Of a stretch of DNA of 64,000 bases, positions 41,537 through 53,415 are shown one piece after another. Position numbers and translations under genes: made by a program. Under the pieces are notes generated by a model that did not search any database, was not told the origin of the DNA, and worked only from the letters and a program-made list of their open reading frames with translations. The stretch spans positions 68,859,239-68,923,238 of the forward strand of contig OZ020589.1 of the NCBI GenBank assembly GCA_963971535.1, given 5' to 3'. The stretch's first letter is position 1. Every line of letters begins with the position of its first letter. The DNA is from Notolepis coatsorum. Lineage: Eukaryota > Chordata > Actinopteri > Aulopiformes > Paralepididae.

Positions 41537-44500
41537 GCCCTCTGCCCTCTGGTAACTTGGTTAGAGTAAAGGTGTGGTTGTCCTCTAGGGACCTCATCTC
41601 CTCATCCATTGCTCTCTCCTGCATTTACTTGAGTCAGGGGACACTATGGCCTCTTTAAAGGTCTGAGGTACCCCACTGACTACTCTGTAGCAGTAATCAA
41701 TGGTGGTAAGTGTACTGTCATCCTCGTCACTTTCTCTCCGGGCATAGTCTGTCAGATACTTTGGGGGTTTGTGTTCCCTTGAGGGATACCTCCCACTGCT
41801 TGGGGCACGTGACGTCACCCTCGGGTGCTCCTCGTCATCACCCTCTGGGGGTTGCTGACTGTCTGTCTGCACGACCGTACTAAGTACACTGGGACAAACT
41901 TGACTAGCCTGTGTTTCTGCACTCTCCCTTTACCGGGATGATAAACTAGGAAAGCGGGGCTTCCTTTGTCGTGCCCTACAAAGAGTCCTTTTTCACATCT
42001 GGACTCAAGCTTTCCTCTGTCCTGCAGGTAAGCATGACACACTGATCCAAATTTGTGCATTCTAGCTAGATTACACTTCTTTCCTGTCAGTGCTGTATAC
42101 GGGGTGGTGCCCGTGTGCTTATTAAAGCACCTGTTTCTGGTGTAAGCGGCTTCTTGCACCGCATAATGCCATAGACTCTTAGGTAAGTTACTGTCTACTA
42201 GCTTACACCTAGCCATTTAGAAAAGAGTGCGCCATTCCCTCTCTGCCACTCCGTTCTGGTGTGGGGAATATGAACATGACGTCTCGTGTCTTATCATGTT
42301 CCTTCTCAACAGTGATTTGAACTCTCTGTTTGTGAACTCGGTTCCGTTGTCGGACCTCAAGCATCTTACGTTACCATAAGGGGCTACGTCTGCCAGGAAT
42401 TTCTCCGTGGCCTGGAGTGTGTCACTCTTTGCTTTGAGAAAGTAAACAAACACTGCCCCTGTGCACACATCTGTAAAAGACTGTACATATCTAAAGCCTC
42501 CTATGGACTCGTTGCTTACTGGACCGGCTAGATCTGTGTTAACTAGCGCAAGTGGTACCTTTACTTTTTCTGTGGGATTTCTGTTTCTCGATTGAGTAAA
42601 CATCCCCCTTATGCACACTAAACATTCTTTGTCAGGTCTACGCTTTTCACCTTCAATGTGCATGCCTTCTGTCACTGCTTGCAGTTTCAGTAAATCCTCG
42701 TAATTACAATGACCCATAATCTCATGCCATGTCTGAATATCGTGACTGACAGTCACGCTACACATATCATTATTATCATTACACTTGTTGTTGTCATTAC
42801 ACTCTGTTTGCAGATAATACATTCTCTGGTACATCTTTATGTTAAATTGTGTACCGTCAGGCTCGACAAGAACATTTTTACCTTTATCGAAGAATACTTT
42901 GGCACCGTTCGCAGTAGCAGCTATTACAGAGAATAGTCCTTGTGGGAACGATGGTACGTAGAGAGCGTTCTTTAACGTCACTGTGCACCGGCGCCCCTCA
43001 CTGTCTGTGAGGCATACCTGTGCGTCTCCTCTCTCTTGCGCCAACCCGTAGGTGCGCTTCCCGTCTGCCAGCTCCATGCTGTGTCTCTCCGGGTGGAAAG
43101 TGTTGTCAAAGTTCTTGAACCGACTCCTGTCATTGATGACGTGAGACGACGCACCTGTGTCCACGATCAGTCCCTTCCTCTGGGCCCGCAGCAGCTGCGC
43201 CGGCCTGGCGACGCACGCTGTCCGCGCCCCGAAAGCGAAGTCTTCTTGTCCCGTTACTCTCCGGGCGTCGTCTTGATTCGTCTCACGTCGACCGTCGCCG
43301 CCATCTTGTCCGGTGCCGCCATCTTGTCCACAGCCGCCATCTTGTCCATAGCCGCCGTCTCGTCCATGGCCGTCATCTTGTCCATACGCGTATCGCGCAC
43401 TCTGGTCGTGTTTCTTCATGCACGCTCTGTCTGTGTGCCCCGTGGATTTGCAGAAGCTACACCAGACAGTCTTTGTGCAGTCGCCTCTCCGATGGCCTTT
43501 CTCTCCGCATCGCCAACACGCCAGCTCCGCCGTGGACCTGGTCTTCTCCCTTGGCGTCACTCAGGCCTTCAGCACCCTCTCTCCCGCCTCCGCGGCAGCT
43601 GGGTGGGTATCTTCTGAGGCCTCGAAGTTTCGTAACTTGGCCTTGAACTTTCCCAGCGTCATGTCCGCTGAACCGTGTGTTACCAGGAGTGTGAACGGTT
43701 TGTACAGCTCCGGTAGTCCTCTCATCACCATCGCCATCATTAGCCCATCGCTTGGTGCTTCTCCTGCACTCTTCAATGCCGTCATGATCTGCTCAGCTCT
43801 GATGACGTATTCGGTCACAGTCTCGGTGTGCCCCTTCTTCAGTGCTGTTAGTGTTATGTAGAGGGCCACGACTCGGGGTCTTCCTTGCCCGATATAATGT
43901 TCTCTCAACACCCCCAGGCTTTCTCTGCCTTTGTCTTTAGTGTCGCGGAATATCAGTCCCAAGCTTGTGCCGTCGAGCAGTGGTGCTAACTCACAGTATG
44001 CATCTGCATTACGCTTGTCGTCCAGGGCTTGTGCTTCCACCGTCAGGTCTCCCGTGGGGGCCGTAAGGATCGTCGTCTTCAGTCCCACACCGTGCATGCA
44101 GCATAACATGCGCTCTTCCCAGAGCTTGTAGTCCTCTGCCTTTCCATTGAATGAGGGCCATTTTGCTCCTTCCCTTGGTCGCCATCCTCTTGTTTGATGG
44201 TCGGCGTAGCTTTAGCTTTTGTTGGCCTAGCGTCTAGCCACGCGGTGCTCCCGGTGCTAACCTAGCCTATACTTCAGCTAAACTTGCTACCCTTATTATT
44301 TCGCCCCTGCGTGATCTGGGCCCATAACCTGTTGACAGAGTCTGGCTATGGGGCGACAATAATGTGGTCAAGAGGCATGGTTTCTACCTTCAGCCATTAA
44401 TCAGCGTGGTTTATTATTTGCATGGTAAGGCAGCAGTCCATGAGTTCTCATCTCCGTGAGAGGCAGGTGGGAAAGAGGTAGAGGGGGAGGAGACATCTCC

Positions 44501-44643
44501 TTAAATACTCTCCACCTGGTGGTAGCATTAGCGGCACCGCCTATAGCGCCCTCTAGTGGAAACAGTTATGTACAGTCAGTGGAAACAGTTAAATACAGTT
44601 AGACAGTTACTTGCAATCCTACATAGAACCTCTAACTTTAACA
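41537..44643 (-). mobile_element. Ty1/copia element, partial
   Basis: Minus strand. The 5' LTR is 44330-44643 (TG...CA). It is followed by a primer-binding site complementary to the inner part of initiator Met tRNA (ggttatgggcccag), a trait known for copia. Gag is at 43561 to about 44170 (MTALKSAGEAPSDG region). A Cys/His knuckle (CWRCGEKGHRRGDC, CSFCKSTGHTDRAC), a protease motif (IVDTGASSHVI) and an integrase (HEIMGHCNYEDLL, VNTDLAGPV, LRSDNGTEF, HQNGVAEREWRT) run from 43560 to about 41815. The beginning of reverse transcriptase (MDEEMRSLEDNHTFTLTKLP) ends at the LINE A junction. The second LTR is not seen. Broken, with about four frame pieces, of moderate age. Confidence 0.88.
44330..44643 (-). 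repeat. 5' LTR of the Ty1/copia element
   Basis: About 314 bp; on the minus strand it starts tgttaaagttagagg and ends gactctgtcaaca. A TATA-like gagtatttaagg lies within (minus strand, about 44501-44512). The aatga following its right edge begins the repeat at 44644. Confidence 0.75.
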
Positions 44644-44764
44644 AATGACAACGATTTGGATTGTTTTCCAAATTAGTCACACTAGGAGCTAATTCACTAA
44701 ATCTGAAGGCCAGACAGTGGCCATCTTGGATTTCTGTGTCATAATGATGTCAAAACATAAAACC
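44644..44764 (-). repeat. Inverted second copy of the 28.3-kb repeat
   Basis: Reverse complement of 28317-28437 with few differences (ccaagatggc and aaatctgaaggccagacag blocks). The copia LTR ends exactly at its left edge. Confidence 0.85.
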
Positions 44765-45589
<825 letters not shown>

Positions 45590-46100
45590 ACGCTACCCAA
45601 GCTACACAAACGACCAAGACAATTCACACACAGCACATGTCGTATCTCCAAATGTTGTGAAGTAACATATGTTTTGCCTGGAAAAAAACATCGTTATTAA
45701 CAAAACATTCGGGAGGGGAAGGAAGGAAGAGTGGGGTAATGTCATGACATCTCTTACCTGCACCAAGGAACGCAGGGCGAAAGGCCGCAACACAGGTCTC
45801 CACGTTGACGAAAGGCCTCTCGCTGGCGGGACAAAAAGAAGCTATGGCCGGAGCCTTGTCATGGTGCAGGCCCGACTACATCTTCTGTCAAAGATGATGT
45901 CGTAGTCAGAGTGCCAGAACCCCCTGCTATTCTCACGGCTAATGTCAATGGTCGTAGCACAAGCTAACAGCTAACTCTAGGCTAACTGATAGCATCAAAC
46001 TAACGTTCCCAGCCGAGCGCAGCCGGCAGCTAACGTCGTAGCTAAACAGCTAACTGGCTAACAGTTAGCTCAACCCGGCTATCGCTAACCATTAGCTAAC
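45590..46100 (-). repeat. Inverted partial copy of the 5.3-kb unit
   Basis: It aligns in reverse orientation to about 51750-52280. Shared blocks include caagacaattcacaca, aacatcgttatt, aacaaaacatt and ctgtcaaagatga. Similarity is strong over 45610-45740 and 45870-45920, and weaker in the gctaac-rich remainder. Confidence 0.75.
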
Positions 46101-46225
46101 GCAGAAGCAAGCTATGCGGCTATCACTGAAAAACTGTACAACGTGAGAAAAGCAATACAGGTGCTGACACCAGGCCACACACCGTTAGCTACTAGTACTA
46201 CAACAGCTAGTCGGCCAGTTTGGCT

Positions 46226-46260
<35 letters not shown>

Positions 46261-46672
46261 TCCACGGCGGGAATAGAATAGAGTGCATTAAAAACTCACC
46301 AAACGTCCAAGAGGATGGAGACAACCGCGCGGAGTTGACGAAGTTCATCTGCCGAACGACCATCCTCTTCATCTTGGCATAACAATGCTGTACGCGCTGT
46401 CTCTAGGTTAGCTAATGCTAGTTAGCCTTTAGCTAAGCTAGCTACTAGCCGACATCATCATGGCTATATCCCGACTGAACCACACTTAATATTATAACGT
46501 AGCTAAAGCTAACTAGCTGTCCCTGTCTTTAGCCGGGATGGCTAGCCTGACTGAACTGTCTAACATGCAACAACTTTCATCTTCAGTCCATCTGCCGAAC
46601 GATGTCCTCTTCATCTTGGCTGGCATAACCTCCAATGCTGCACGCGCGAAATAGTCAGACGCTAGTGATGGG
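46101..46672. repeat. Duplicated segment and GA tract
   Basis: A block of about 40 bp (tctgccgaacga, tcctcttcatcttggc) at 46344-46383 recurs at 46588-46630. A GA tract lies at about 46229-46259. No gene. Confidence 0.7.
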
Positions 46673-46971
46673 TCGGTCATGAGCGACTCGTTCATAAGAG
46701 CCGATTCATTGCCGTGAGCGTGAGTCGAATCGCTCACGTCTGGCAATGAGTCGGTTCACGCCCCCCCCCCCCCCCCCGGCACGCACACAGACACACACAA
46801 TGAACTCAACAGACGCTACCTTACCTGTAACTCCTCCCCTCATTGAAACCAATTCTGCTGCCTGCAGAGCCTCAGAGCCAGGAACGTGTCTAATGTGAAA
46901 TATATAAGCATATAAGCAAAACTAGATTTTAGGTCTGTGATGAAAAAGGGCCTCGCGGGAAGGGGGGCCTC

Positions 46972-47007
<36 letters not shown>

Positions 47008-47073
47008 CGCGGCCCCCCTTCCCGCGAGGCCCTGTGCGACCGCACTGCTCGCACACCCCCTGAGGCGGCCCTG
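46673..47073. mobile_element. hAT-like MITE remnants with a perfect hairpin
   Basis: agtgatgggtcggtcatgag at about 46673 resembles a hAT MITE start. The right edge ggcggccctg (47064-47073) resembles another, of the CAGGGCCGCC type. Between them, 22-bp arms 46948-46969 and 47011-47032 are perfect reverse complements around an A-run of 32. A run of 17 C lies at 46761-46777. Element borders are uncertain. Confidence 0.5.
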
Positions 47074-47924
47074 GATATGAGTCCCTCTCTCAGCTTGTGA
47101 TGACAATAAACAGGTGGCGAGTTTCAGATATTAATTAAGGGCTGTACCTGTTCAAACGAGTCGTATCAGGGGTAAGGTGGTGAGGGGTGGTTTTTCCCCT
47201 GGTTTTCCCCTGGGCCCCCCCCTCCCCTCAAACATGATTTTGTTTACAATATATTGTTTCACTATGTTTGTGGGGATACGGTGTAACTCCTCAGCTTCTG
47301 CTGGGGTTGTGCTCCTGCTTAGAGAGGCAATTTTTTTCTGAAGATTGTTTGGTCGCTGTCATGTGGACTTAGCAAGGCCTGTGGCCAGTACTTAATCGAG
47401 GACTTGTGTCTTCTCTTCTTATGAAAAACGGCGTTCCTCTTACGGTAGTGAGAGTGTACTTTTGCCTTTTTTGTTGTGATGGAGGGTTGTGTGTGTCTGG
47501 GTTAGGTGTTGGCCTACAGAAGTTACATGTGTAAGCTCTTGTACCAGGGCCCTTAAAAGGGGCCCTCTCTTGGTCTGTGTTTTTCTTCCTTTAGAAAAAG
47601 GTGTAAAAATTCAGGTGGCAGGTTCGCACATGAGTCTATGTGAAGCTGTTACCTTGACAGGTGTACAGGCGCTTCATGTAGCACGCTATGACTGGTGTCA
47701 TGGCTCTGCTTTGTCATTGCATCGTATCAGGGGTGAGGGGTCATGAGGGGGTGAACTGATAAAACCTCCCTCCCCTTTTTCTGATTGGTCAGGGGGTTGG
47801 GCCTCCTGTCCTTCGGGCTTCCTGTCATGTTGCTGGATCAGCGCGTCACAGGGTAGGGAGGGGGGGGGGGAGGGAATTTCCTGGTCCCACGCCATATTGG
47901 GCGGTGGGCCACGGAATTCCCCCC

Positions 47925-48025
47925 GCCATAGAGTACGTCACTGGGCGCGTTTCTATTGGTTGTGAGACTTTCGTGAGTTATTTTCAGGCTCCATGTTGTG
48001 GACCTCTGTTATTGTCAAGGTGAGT
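47925..48025 (+). promoter_or_regulatory. Conserved promoter-like block and splice donor, unit I
   Basis: gccatagagtacgtcactg contains a CRE-like tacgtcac, followed by an attggt (reversed CCAAT) and, 90 bp on, caag/gtgagt, a consensus 5' splice site at 48020. The same order is kept in unit II. No TATA box is obvious. Inference only. Confidence 0.35.
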
Positions 48026-48136
48026 AGAACTTAAAAAGAAGTTCTGCTCTGTTGTATGTGTATTGAGCTTGGTAGGTGATGCAATGCAGTAGAGACGATT
48101 TGTTCTTCTGCTCTGCTCCCTACTAGTAGTGTGTAT

Positions 48137-48360
48137 ATTGGGTCAGAGCCTCCTCCTAAGGGAGTTTCAGAGCCTCCTCCTCAGGGAGTTTCAGAGCCTC
48201 CTCTGTGAGTTCAGAGCCTCCCTCTCAGTGAGGGAGCCTCCTCAGAGTTTCAGAGCCTCCTCCTCAGGGAGTTTCAGAGCCTCCTTGGTGAGTTCAGAAC
48301 CTCCCTCTCAGTGAGGGAGCCTCCTCAGAGTTTCAGAGCCTCCTCCTCAGAGAGTCCTAG
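48137..48360. repeat. cagagcctcctcctcagg minisatellite
   Basis: Units of about 22 bp (tttcagagcctcctcctcag) form a higher-order block of roughly 105 bp that occurs twice. A few scattered units are found at the corresponding place in unit II (53300-53400). Confidence 0.9.
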
Positions 48361-50320
48361 TCCAATTGTTACATAGCTCAATGTTGCATATGTCTTTTCA
48401 ATTTATTGCTCACGTGGGAAGTCTCTCTGGGGGTTCCCCGTCCCATCTTTTATGGAGCAGGTTGACGGGGTGTTGTTTTTCCCTCAGCCGCGTCGTATGG
48501 GACCCATGTCCGTATTTCATTCTGTGAAAAAAGCGGCTTCTTGTCGTTCTCCCAGGCGGCTTGGAGGAACGGTATCTGGGTTCTTGTTAGAATGTCCATT
48601 GATATGTTTTGGGTCTCGACGTGTATATAGTGCTGGCCCTGGGTGCTTCTGATAGGAACCATGCATGGGCTTGCGCGCCTTGGTTGCTCATCATTGACAC
48701 AGCGTTTTTATGTGGCAACTGGGATGGAGTTTGTCTCTTCCGAGCGCCAGTGTACTAGGCTTGTCTCGACAAATTCTCGTTCATCTCTGGGGGATGTTAA
48801 CAGAATAGATCAAAGCATTGGTAGAGGGGTCTCACGCCCTTGGGGTGGGCCACCGGGTGCGGTGCTTTGTGTTCTGACCGTCTGGGTGGCGCCCTCTATA
48901 ATGTTTTGGATCGACACACGTACCTTCCCCCCTCCTGGGACTGGGGATGGCGGCGTGATTAGGGCACGGGACTGGTTCTGGTCGCGCCGGACCAGGTCAG
49001 TTAACCCGTTGTTTGCCGGGGCGCAGATCTGCTGTTCTGGTACCCTGAGGGACTTGTGCTTTTTCGGGGAGAAAATTCCGAGTCGGCGCGGGCGTTGCAG
49101 GGTTTGACGTTATGGAGATGTTCGTGGTTATGTTACTACGTGTTATCCCTCACTGTTGCTTGGTCCATGTTGTGTTGTACCTTGCGCTGTGCTGAAGGAG
49201 CCTGGTCCTTCTCCATTCTTTTTCACCCCTCTCTTCTCCTGCTTGGCGGGGCTGGGAGGGGGCTGTCGAGGTGGTTCTTGTAGAACTCCTCTGGCATCCC
49301 TGTGTACGTCCCGGTCCGCCGGGCCCGGGTCCGAATTTGTTTTCGTCGACCTGTTGGCCTGGGTTAACCCCTTCTTGAAAACTGAAACACTTGTACTGCT
49401 GTATAGCCAGTGTATACCCGCAGTTGTGTTTTGGAGTTTTTTCTTGGGGGGTTATAGGAACAACCGCTTCATGTTAGAACCTTTCATGACGTATGCCAGT
49501 CATGTCAGCCTTCTCTGCCTCGGCCCCTCTAGAGAGTCGAGGTTTTTTTTGTGGAGGCTGCGACATGGTGCACAGCATGCCAGCATACGCCCCTTCCGCC
49601 GGGGTGCTGTTTCAGCAGACCCCTTTGGCGCCTGTCTAGTCCGCAGTGCTCCAGGCTCAGGTCGAGTGGCCTGTTGACTGGATTGAGGGATCACCCGCTT
49701 TTGGGGGTTGTCTCCTCGGTGCGCTGCCTGGTCCCGCTGTGGGTGTAGCCTCTTGAGTGCTTCGGGGCGGCGTGCTGTAGGGGGGAAGGACCTGCTCTTG
49801 GATGGGCCCTGTCCGAATACGCTGGCGATGTGGGGGGTGGTGTCACTAGTGACCGCCTGGTGGGGTCTCGATGCTCCTGCGTCGTTGGCCTCACCAGGCC
49901 CCCTTTTCCGGGGGGTCCAGTCCCTTCCTGGGGCTGGGTCCTCCTTCGCGCTCCGCTGCTACGGCCTTGCCACGGGGTTGGGTTTTTGCCCTTGACCCCG
50001 TGATATTAGGGGTTGTAACAGGGGTTTTATTTCTTCCTGTTCGTTCCCTAGTGGCATGTGGGTTGCGCGTTTGTGTAGTCGTGGGTTCTTCTGTGGAAGG
50101 TAAGTCCCACGGTCTGCTCACCCTGTGCGTTTGAGTTGCTAAACTCCTCTTCGCACAGTCGGATCCGATACCCTCCCGTCCTCCGCTAGGGGGGTCCGGG
50201 GGCTCGGGTCCTCCCCGGTTCTGATGGTTGTGGGGGGCCTCAGCGGGTACATTTGTCGAGCTCCGCTCTGCTCAGCTCCTGTATTCCAGTATGACGCAGA
50301 GCGGAGCTACACGACTTATA

Positions 50321-50743
50321 ACGGCACGGTGGTGTAGTGGTTAACACTGTCGCCTCACAGCAAGAAGGTCCAGGGTTCGATTCCCGCTTGGGGACCAGGT
50401 TTCCATGATGCCAGGTACCCAGGTGGGGTATCTCCCAGGCCTTTCTGTGTGGAGTTTGCATGTTCTCCCCGTGCTCGCAAGGGTTTCCCCCCGATAAGAT
50501 AAACCCAATGGAAAAACATGCACAACAATAGATCGCTAACGCTGTGGCGTCCTTGACGAAGACGGACAGGAGCACTTGGATTGGTCCCCTGGCGCGGCTC
50601 ACGTTGACGCCTGTCTGCTCCCGGCTGCCCTTGGGGGGGAAGGACAACGGGATGGGTTAATCGCAGATACGAATTGCATGCATGCATCGCATGTGTGCCG
50701 ATTGATGACCTCTGAGCAGGTCCTAAATTATTATTATTATTAT
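50321..50743 (+). mobile_element. tRNA-derived SINE with (ATT)n tail
   Basis: The head holds an A-box-like ggtgtagtggttaa and a B box gggttcgattcccgc. It is followed by ggagtttgcatgttctcccc, a block I recall from very common fish SINEs, then an (ATT)n tail at 50729-50743. No flanking duplication was recognised. Unit II has no SINE at the part of the unit that is visible. Confidence 0.88.
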
Positions 50744-50852
50744 AGTTCTGTATCGTAGTGACTCTCGCTCTGCATCACTCATGCACTGTCCTCGCACGTG
50801 CACGCGCACTGAATAAAAGACCACAATGTACCTTTATATCCCAATATTTGTC

Positions 50853-50885
50853 TGACCACACCCCTATCAGCTTACCCATATAAGC
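50853..50885 (+). promoter_or_regulatory. TATA-like promoter upstream of a small candidate gene
   Basis: A CACCC-type box (ccacacccc, about 50856) is followed 20 bp later by atataagc (50878-50885). The first ATG is 75 bp downstream. Spacing is normal for an RNA polymerase II core promoter. Confidence 0.35.
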
Positions 50886-50959
50886 AGGGGTGGGGCCACC
50901 CCCTCGCTTCCTTTCTCGCTTTCACCACAAGGAGTGCCTCGGTAGATCCCCACTTGACG

Positions 50960-51731
50960 ATGTTGTTAGTAGGAGAAGAGTTGGAAAACAAGAGATACGT
51001 TGACATCATATCTTTATTTTCTCTCTCACTATATTCGAGAAAATACGGCGATATTGTCTTCGTACTGGAGTGTCTGGAAGATGATGATCATTCTACACCT
51101 CCGTCGGGTTTCGTATTGGGAGTTTATGCCGCTACATGCCTCTCAACTGCAGTCCTCCTTGCTGTGGCTGGTTGCGGTAAAACCTTCCAGCGACACAGCT
51201 GGACTGTAGGATGCGCCGCTGTTGTGAGAAGCGGTGGGTTCCAGGTTGGTGAGTAATGTTTTGCTTGCAAGCTCCACTTGTCTGTTAGTGCTATGGGGGC
51301 TAGCTGACAATGTTTACGAAAACCGGCCCCAGATTAGGGTCCTTTGTTCAGCCTTTAGGCGACGGCGGAGGATCCTGGTTTGAAGCCCATTATAGCAACT
51401 AGTGGGCCACACGACCAGTAACTGGTGATCCCAGGATCTCTGGACGCGTGGGTACTTCTCTGTCACCGTATAAGGCCCCGTCTTTCATATACAAATGAGA
51501 GTATACCCTAAACGAGGAAATGTGAGCATGGATGATCGTTATCGGAAAATCCATGTTCAAGTCGGTTACAGCCCAGTTGGGACTTGTACCGGCTCCGCCG
51601 GATGGTAAAATCACCGTTGTAAAACTGTGTTAACATCTCGTTTCTCTTCTCTCTTAAAAGGTGAGGAGGGTTTCAGAACGGCGGCCTGTCTGAGTGTGAC
51701 TTGTTATATCGTTGTGTACGAGTTCAGGTGA
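50960..51731 (+). CDS. Candidate two-exon small protein, function unknown
   Basis: Exon 1 is 50960-51248 and starts MLLVGEELENKRYVDIISLF. It has an acidic patch (LECLEDDD) and a hydrophobic segment (YAATCLSTAVLLAVAGC, about residues 59-75). Unspliced, the frame stops just past 51250. A consensus donor gttg/gtgagtaat (51249) and an acceptor with a pyrimidine tract, ttctctcttaaaag (ends 51660), would join it in frame to exon 2 (51661-51731, ending in YIVVYEFR). The product would be 119 residues. The intron would be 412 bp. I recognise no domain. It lies in the unexplained 5.3-kb unit behind a TATA-like box. It could be chance, and only RNA data could settle it. Confidence 0.28.
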
Positions 51732-53209
51732 TAGCTGCTTAGCTTGCGTGCTAGTTGCGGCCTACTATGTTAGCCAGTCAGCTGTTAGCTGCGGCGCTAG
51801 CTCGCTGTGTTTACCAGGAGCCTGTTGTGTCACTAGGCTAGGTAACGTTAGCTTGCTGCTATCGGCCGAGTGCGGCCGTTAGCTTAATGCTACACTGTTG
51901 AACGTTCTGAGACTATAACATGCTTAAACATTCTGACTACGACGTCATCTTTGACAGAGGATGTTAGTCGAACCTACCCTGGGGACAGCCGGCGAGGACT
52001 GCGTCAACAAGGGGGTGGAGCAGCGACGCTGCCCATGCCGACAACACAGGACGGCTGTGTTTACTACGGTGCCTTGTTAGAGACTGCAGTTTCGCTTGAT
52101 CTGCGCTCACGGTAGGAAGGGTCCTGACCAGACCTTGAACACTTCTTCTTGCTTTCCCTTCTAAATGTTTTGTAAATAACGATGTTTTCCAAAACGAGTG
52201 TTGCTGCACTACATTTAGGATACGACGCGAGTTATGTGTGAATTGTCTTGTCACTGGTCTCCATCCAAATCTGGTTATTTGTTACAGATGTGAAAATGAT
52301 CTGGTTTGTTGTGTTGAGACACATTGTGTGTTTATGTACCGTGTATTCACAACTAAGGGGGTTAAACTAACTTATAAAGCTATGCTTTGTGACATATGAG
52401 TAAAGAATTATTCTTTTCTCAGCCTGTAATGACAATGAACAGTGTGTTCACATATTAACAGGTTTACCTGTTTAACTGGCCGTATTAAGGGTAAAGTAGG
52501 AGGGGTGTTTTTCCCCCCGGTTCCCTGGGGACTTCTTCACCCTCCTCTCAGACATGTTGTTACACTATATTGTGTCACTGTGTGGTAGGGATACGATGTA
52601 ACCCTTAGCTTAGTTGTTGGGGTTGTGCTAACCGCTTGAGAAACTATATTTTCCTAAAGAAAAGATTGTTTGGTAACTTTTTCATGTGTGCTTAGCAAGG
52701 CCTGTGGCCGATACTAATCGAGAATTATGTATTCTCTCATTATGAAAAACGGCGTTCCTCTGTAGAGTGTTTTTGCCATTTTTTGTAGGTGATAAAGGGT
52801 TGTGTGTGTCGTGCGACCTACAACTGGGTTGGGTTGGCCACAGAAGCACATGTGTAAGTCTGGTACCGGGGCTCTTGAGAGGGCCTTCTCTATTCTGTGT
52901 TTTTTCCTTAGTAAAAATCAGATGGCAGGTTAGCACATGCGCTGTGTGAAGCTGTTAGACGCTTCATGGAGCTGACTATGACTGCGTCATACTCTTTTTT
53001 GTCATTACATCGTATCATGGGTGTGGGGTCGTAAGGGGTGAACTGGTAATCCTTTTCTCCCCTCCTTTGATGGGCAGGGGTTAAAACCTCCTGTCCTTCA
53101 AGGTTCCTGTCACGTTGCTGTTCGGCACGTTACAGGGTAAGAGGGGGGGGGGGGGGTTTCCTGGTCCCACGCCCTGGAATATTGGGCGTGTGCACCGCAG
53201 AAATTCCCC

Positions 53210-53415
53210 CGCCATAGAGTACGTCACTGTGCGCGTCTCTGTTGGTAGGACTTCCGTGTGCTGTTCGGGTCCATATGATGGATCTGTTTCGGGGGGTGGT
53301 CAGGGCTCCTCCTCACGAAGCTCCTATTCGGGCTCTCTGTGAGTTAGGACTCTCCTTCCATGTGAGGGAGCCTCCTCAGAGTACAGAGGCTCCTCCTCAG
53401 ATTGTCAAGGTGAGT
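53210..53415 (+). promoter_or_regulatory. Conserved promoter-like block and splice donor, unit II
   Basis: gccatagagtacgtcactg and attgtcaag/gtgagt (donor at 53410) recur as in unit I, with a few minisatellite units between them. Confidence 0.33.

Larger units (their letters stand above)
47090..52420. repeat. 5.3-kb repeat unit I
   Basis: It starts near cagcttgtgatgacaataaa and ends where the similar cagcctgtaatgacaatgaa begins unit II. Blocks shared in the same order include ttagcaaggcctgtggcc, atgaaaaacggcgttcctct, gccatagagtacgtcactg, attgtcaaggtgagt, actggttctggtc, and cgaatacgctggcgatgtgg. The copies are clearly diverged, so the duplication is not new. No known protein domain is encoded on either strand. 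A SINE (50321-50743) and a small candidate gene (50960-51731) lie in it. Confidence 0.8.

Noticed and set aside
48643-49677. Protein-coding genes in the 5.3-kb unit (frames of 150-170 residues)
   Set aside because: The corresponding frames are not kept between the two copies and no domain is recognisable.
50321-50400. Functional tRNA gene
   Set aside because: A and B boxes are present but continue into a SINE body with an ATT tail. The heads at 7020-7389 and 23561 are rejected for the same reason.
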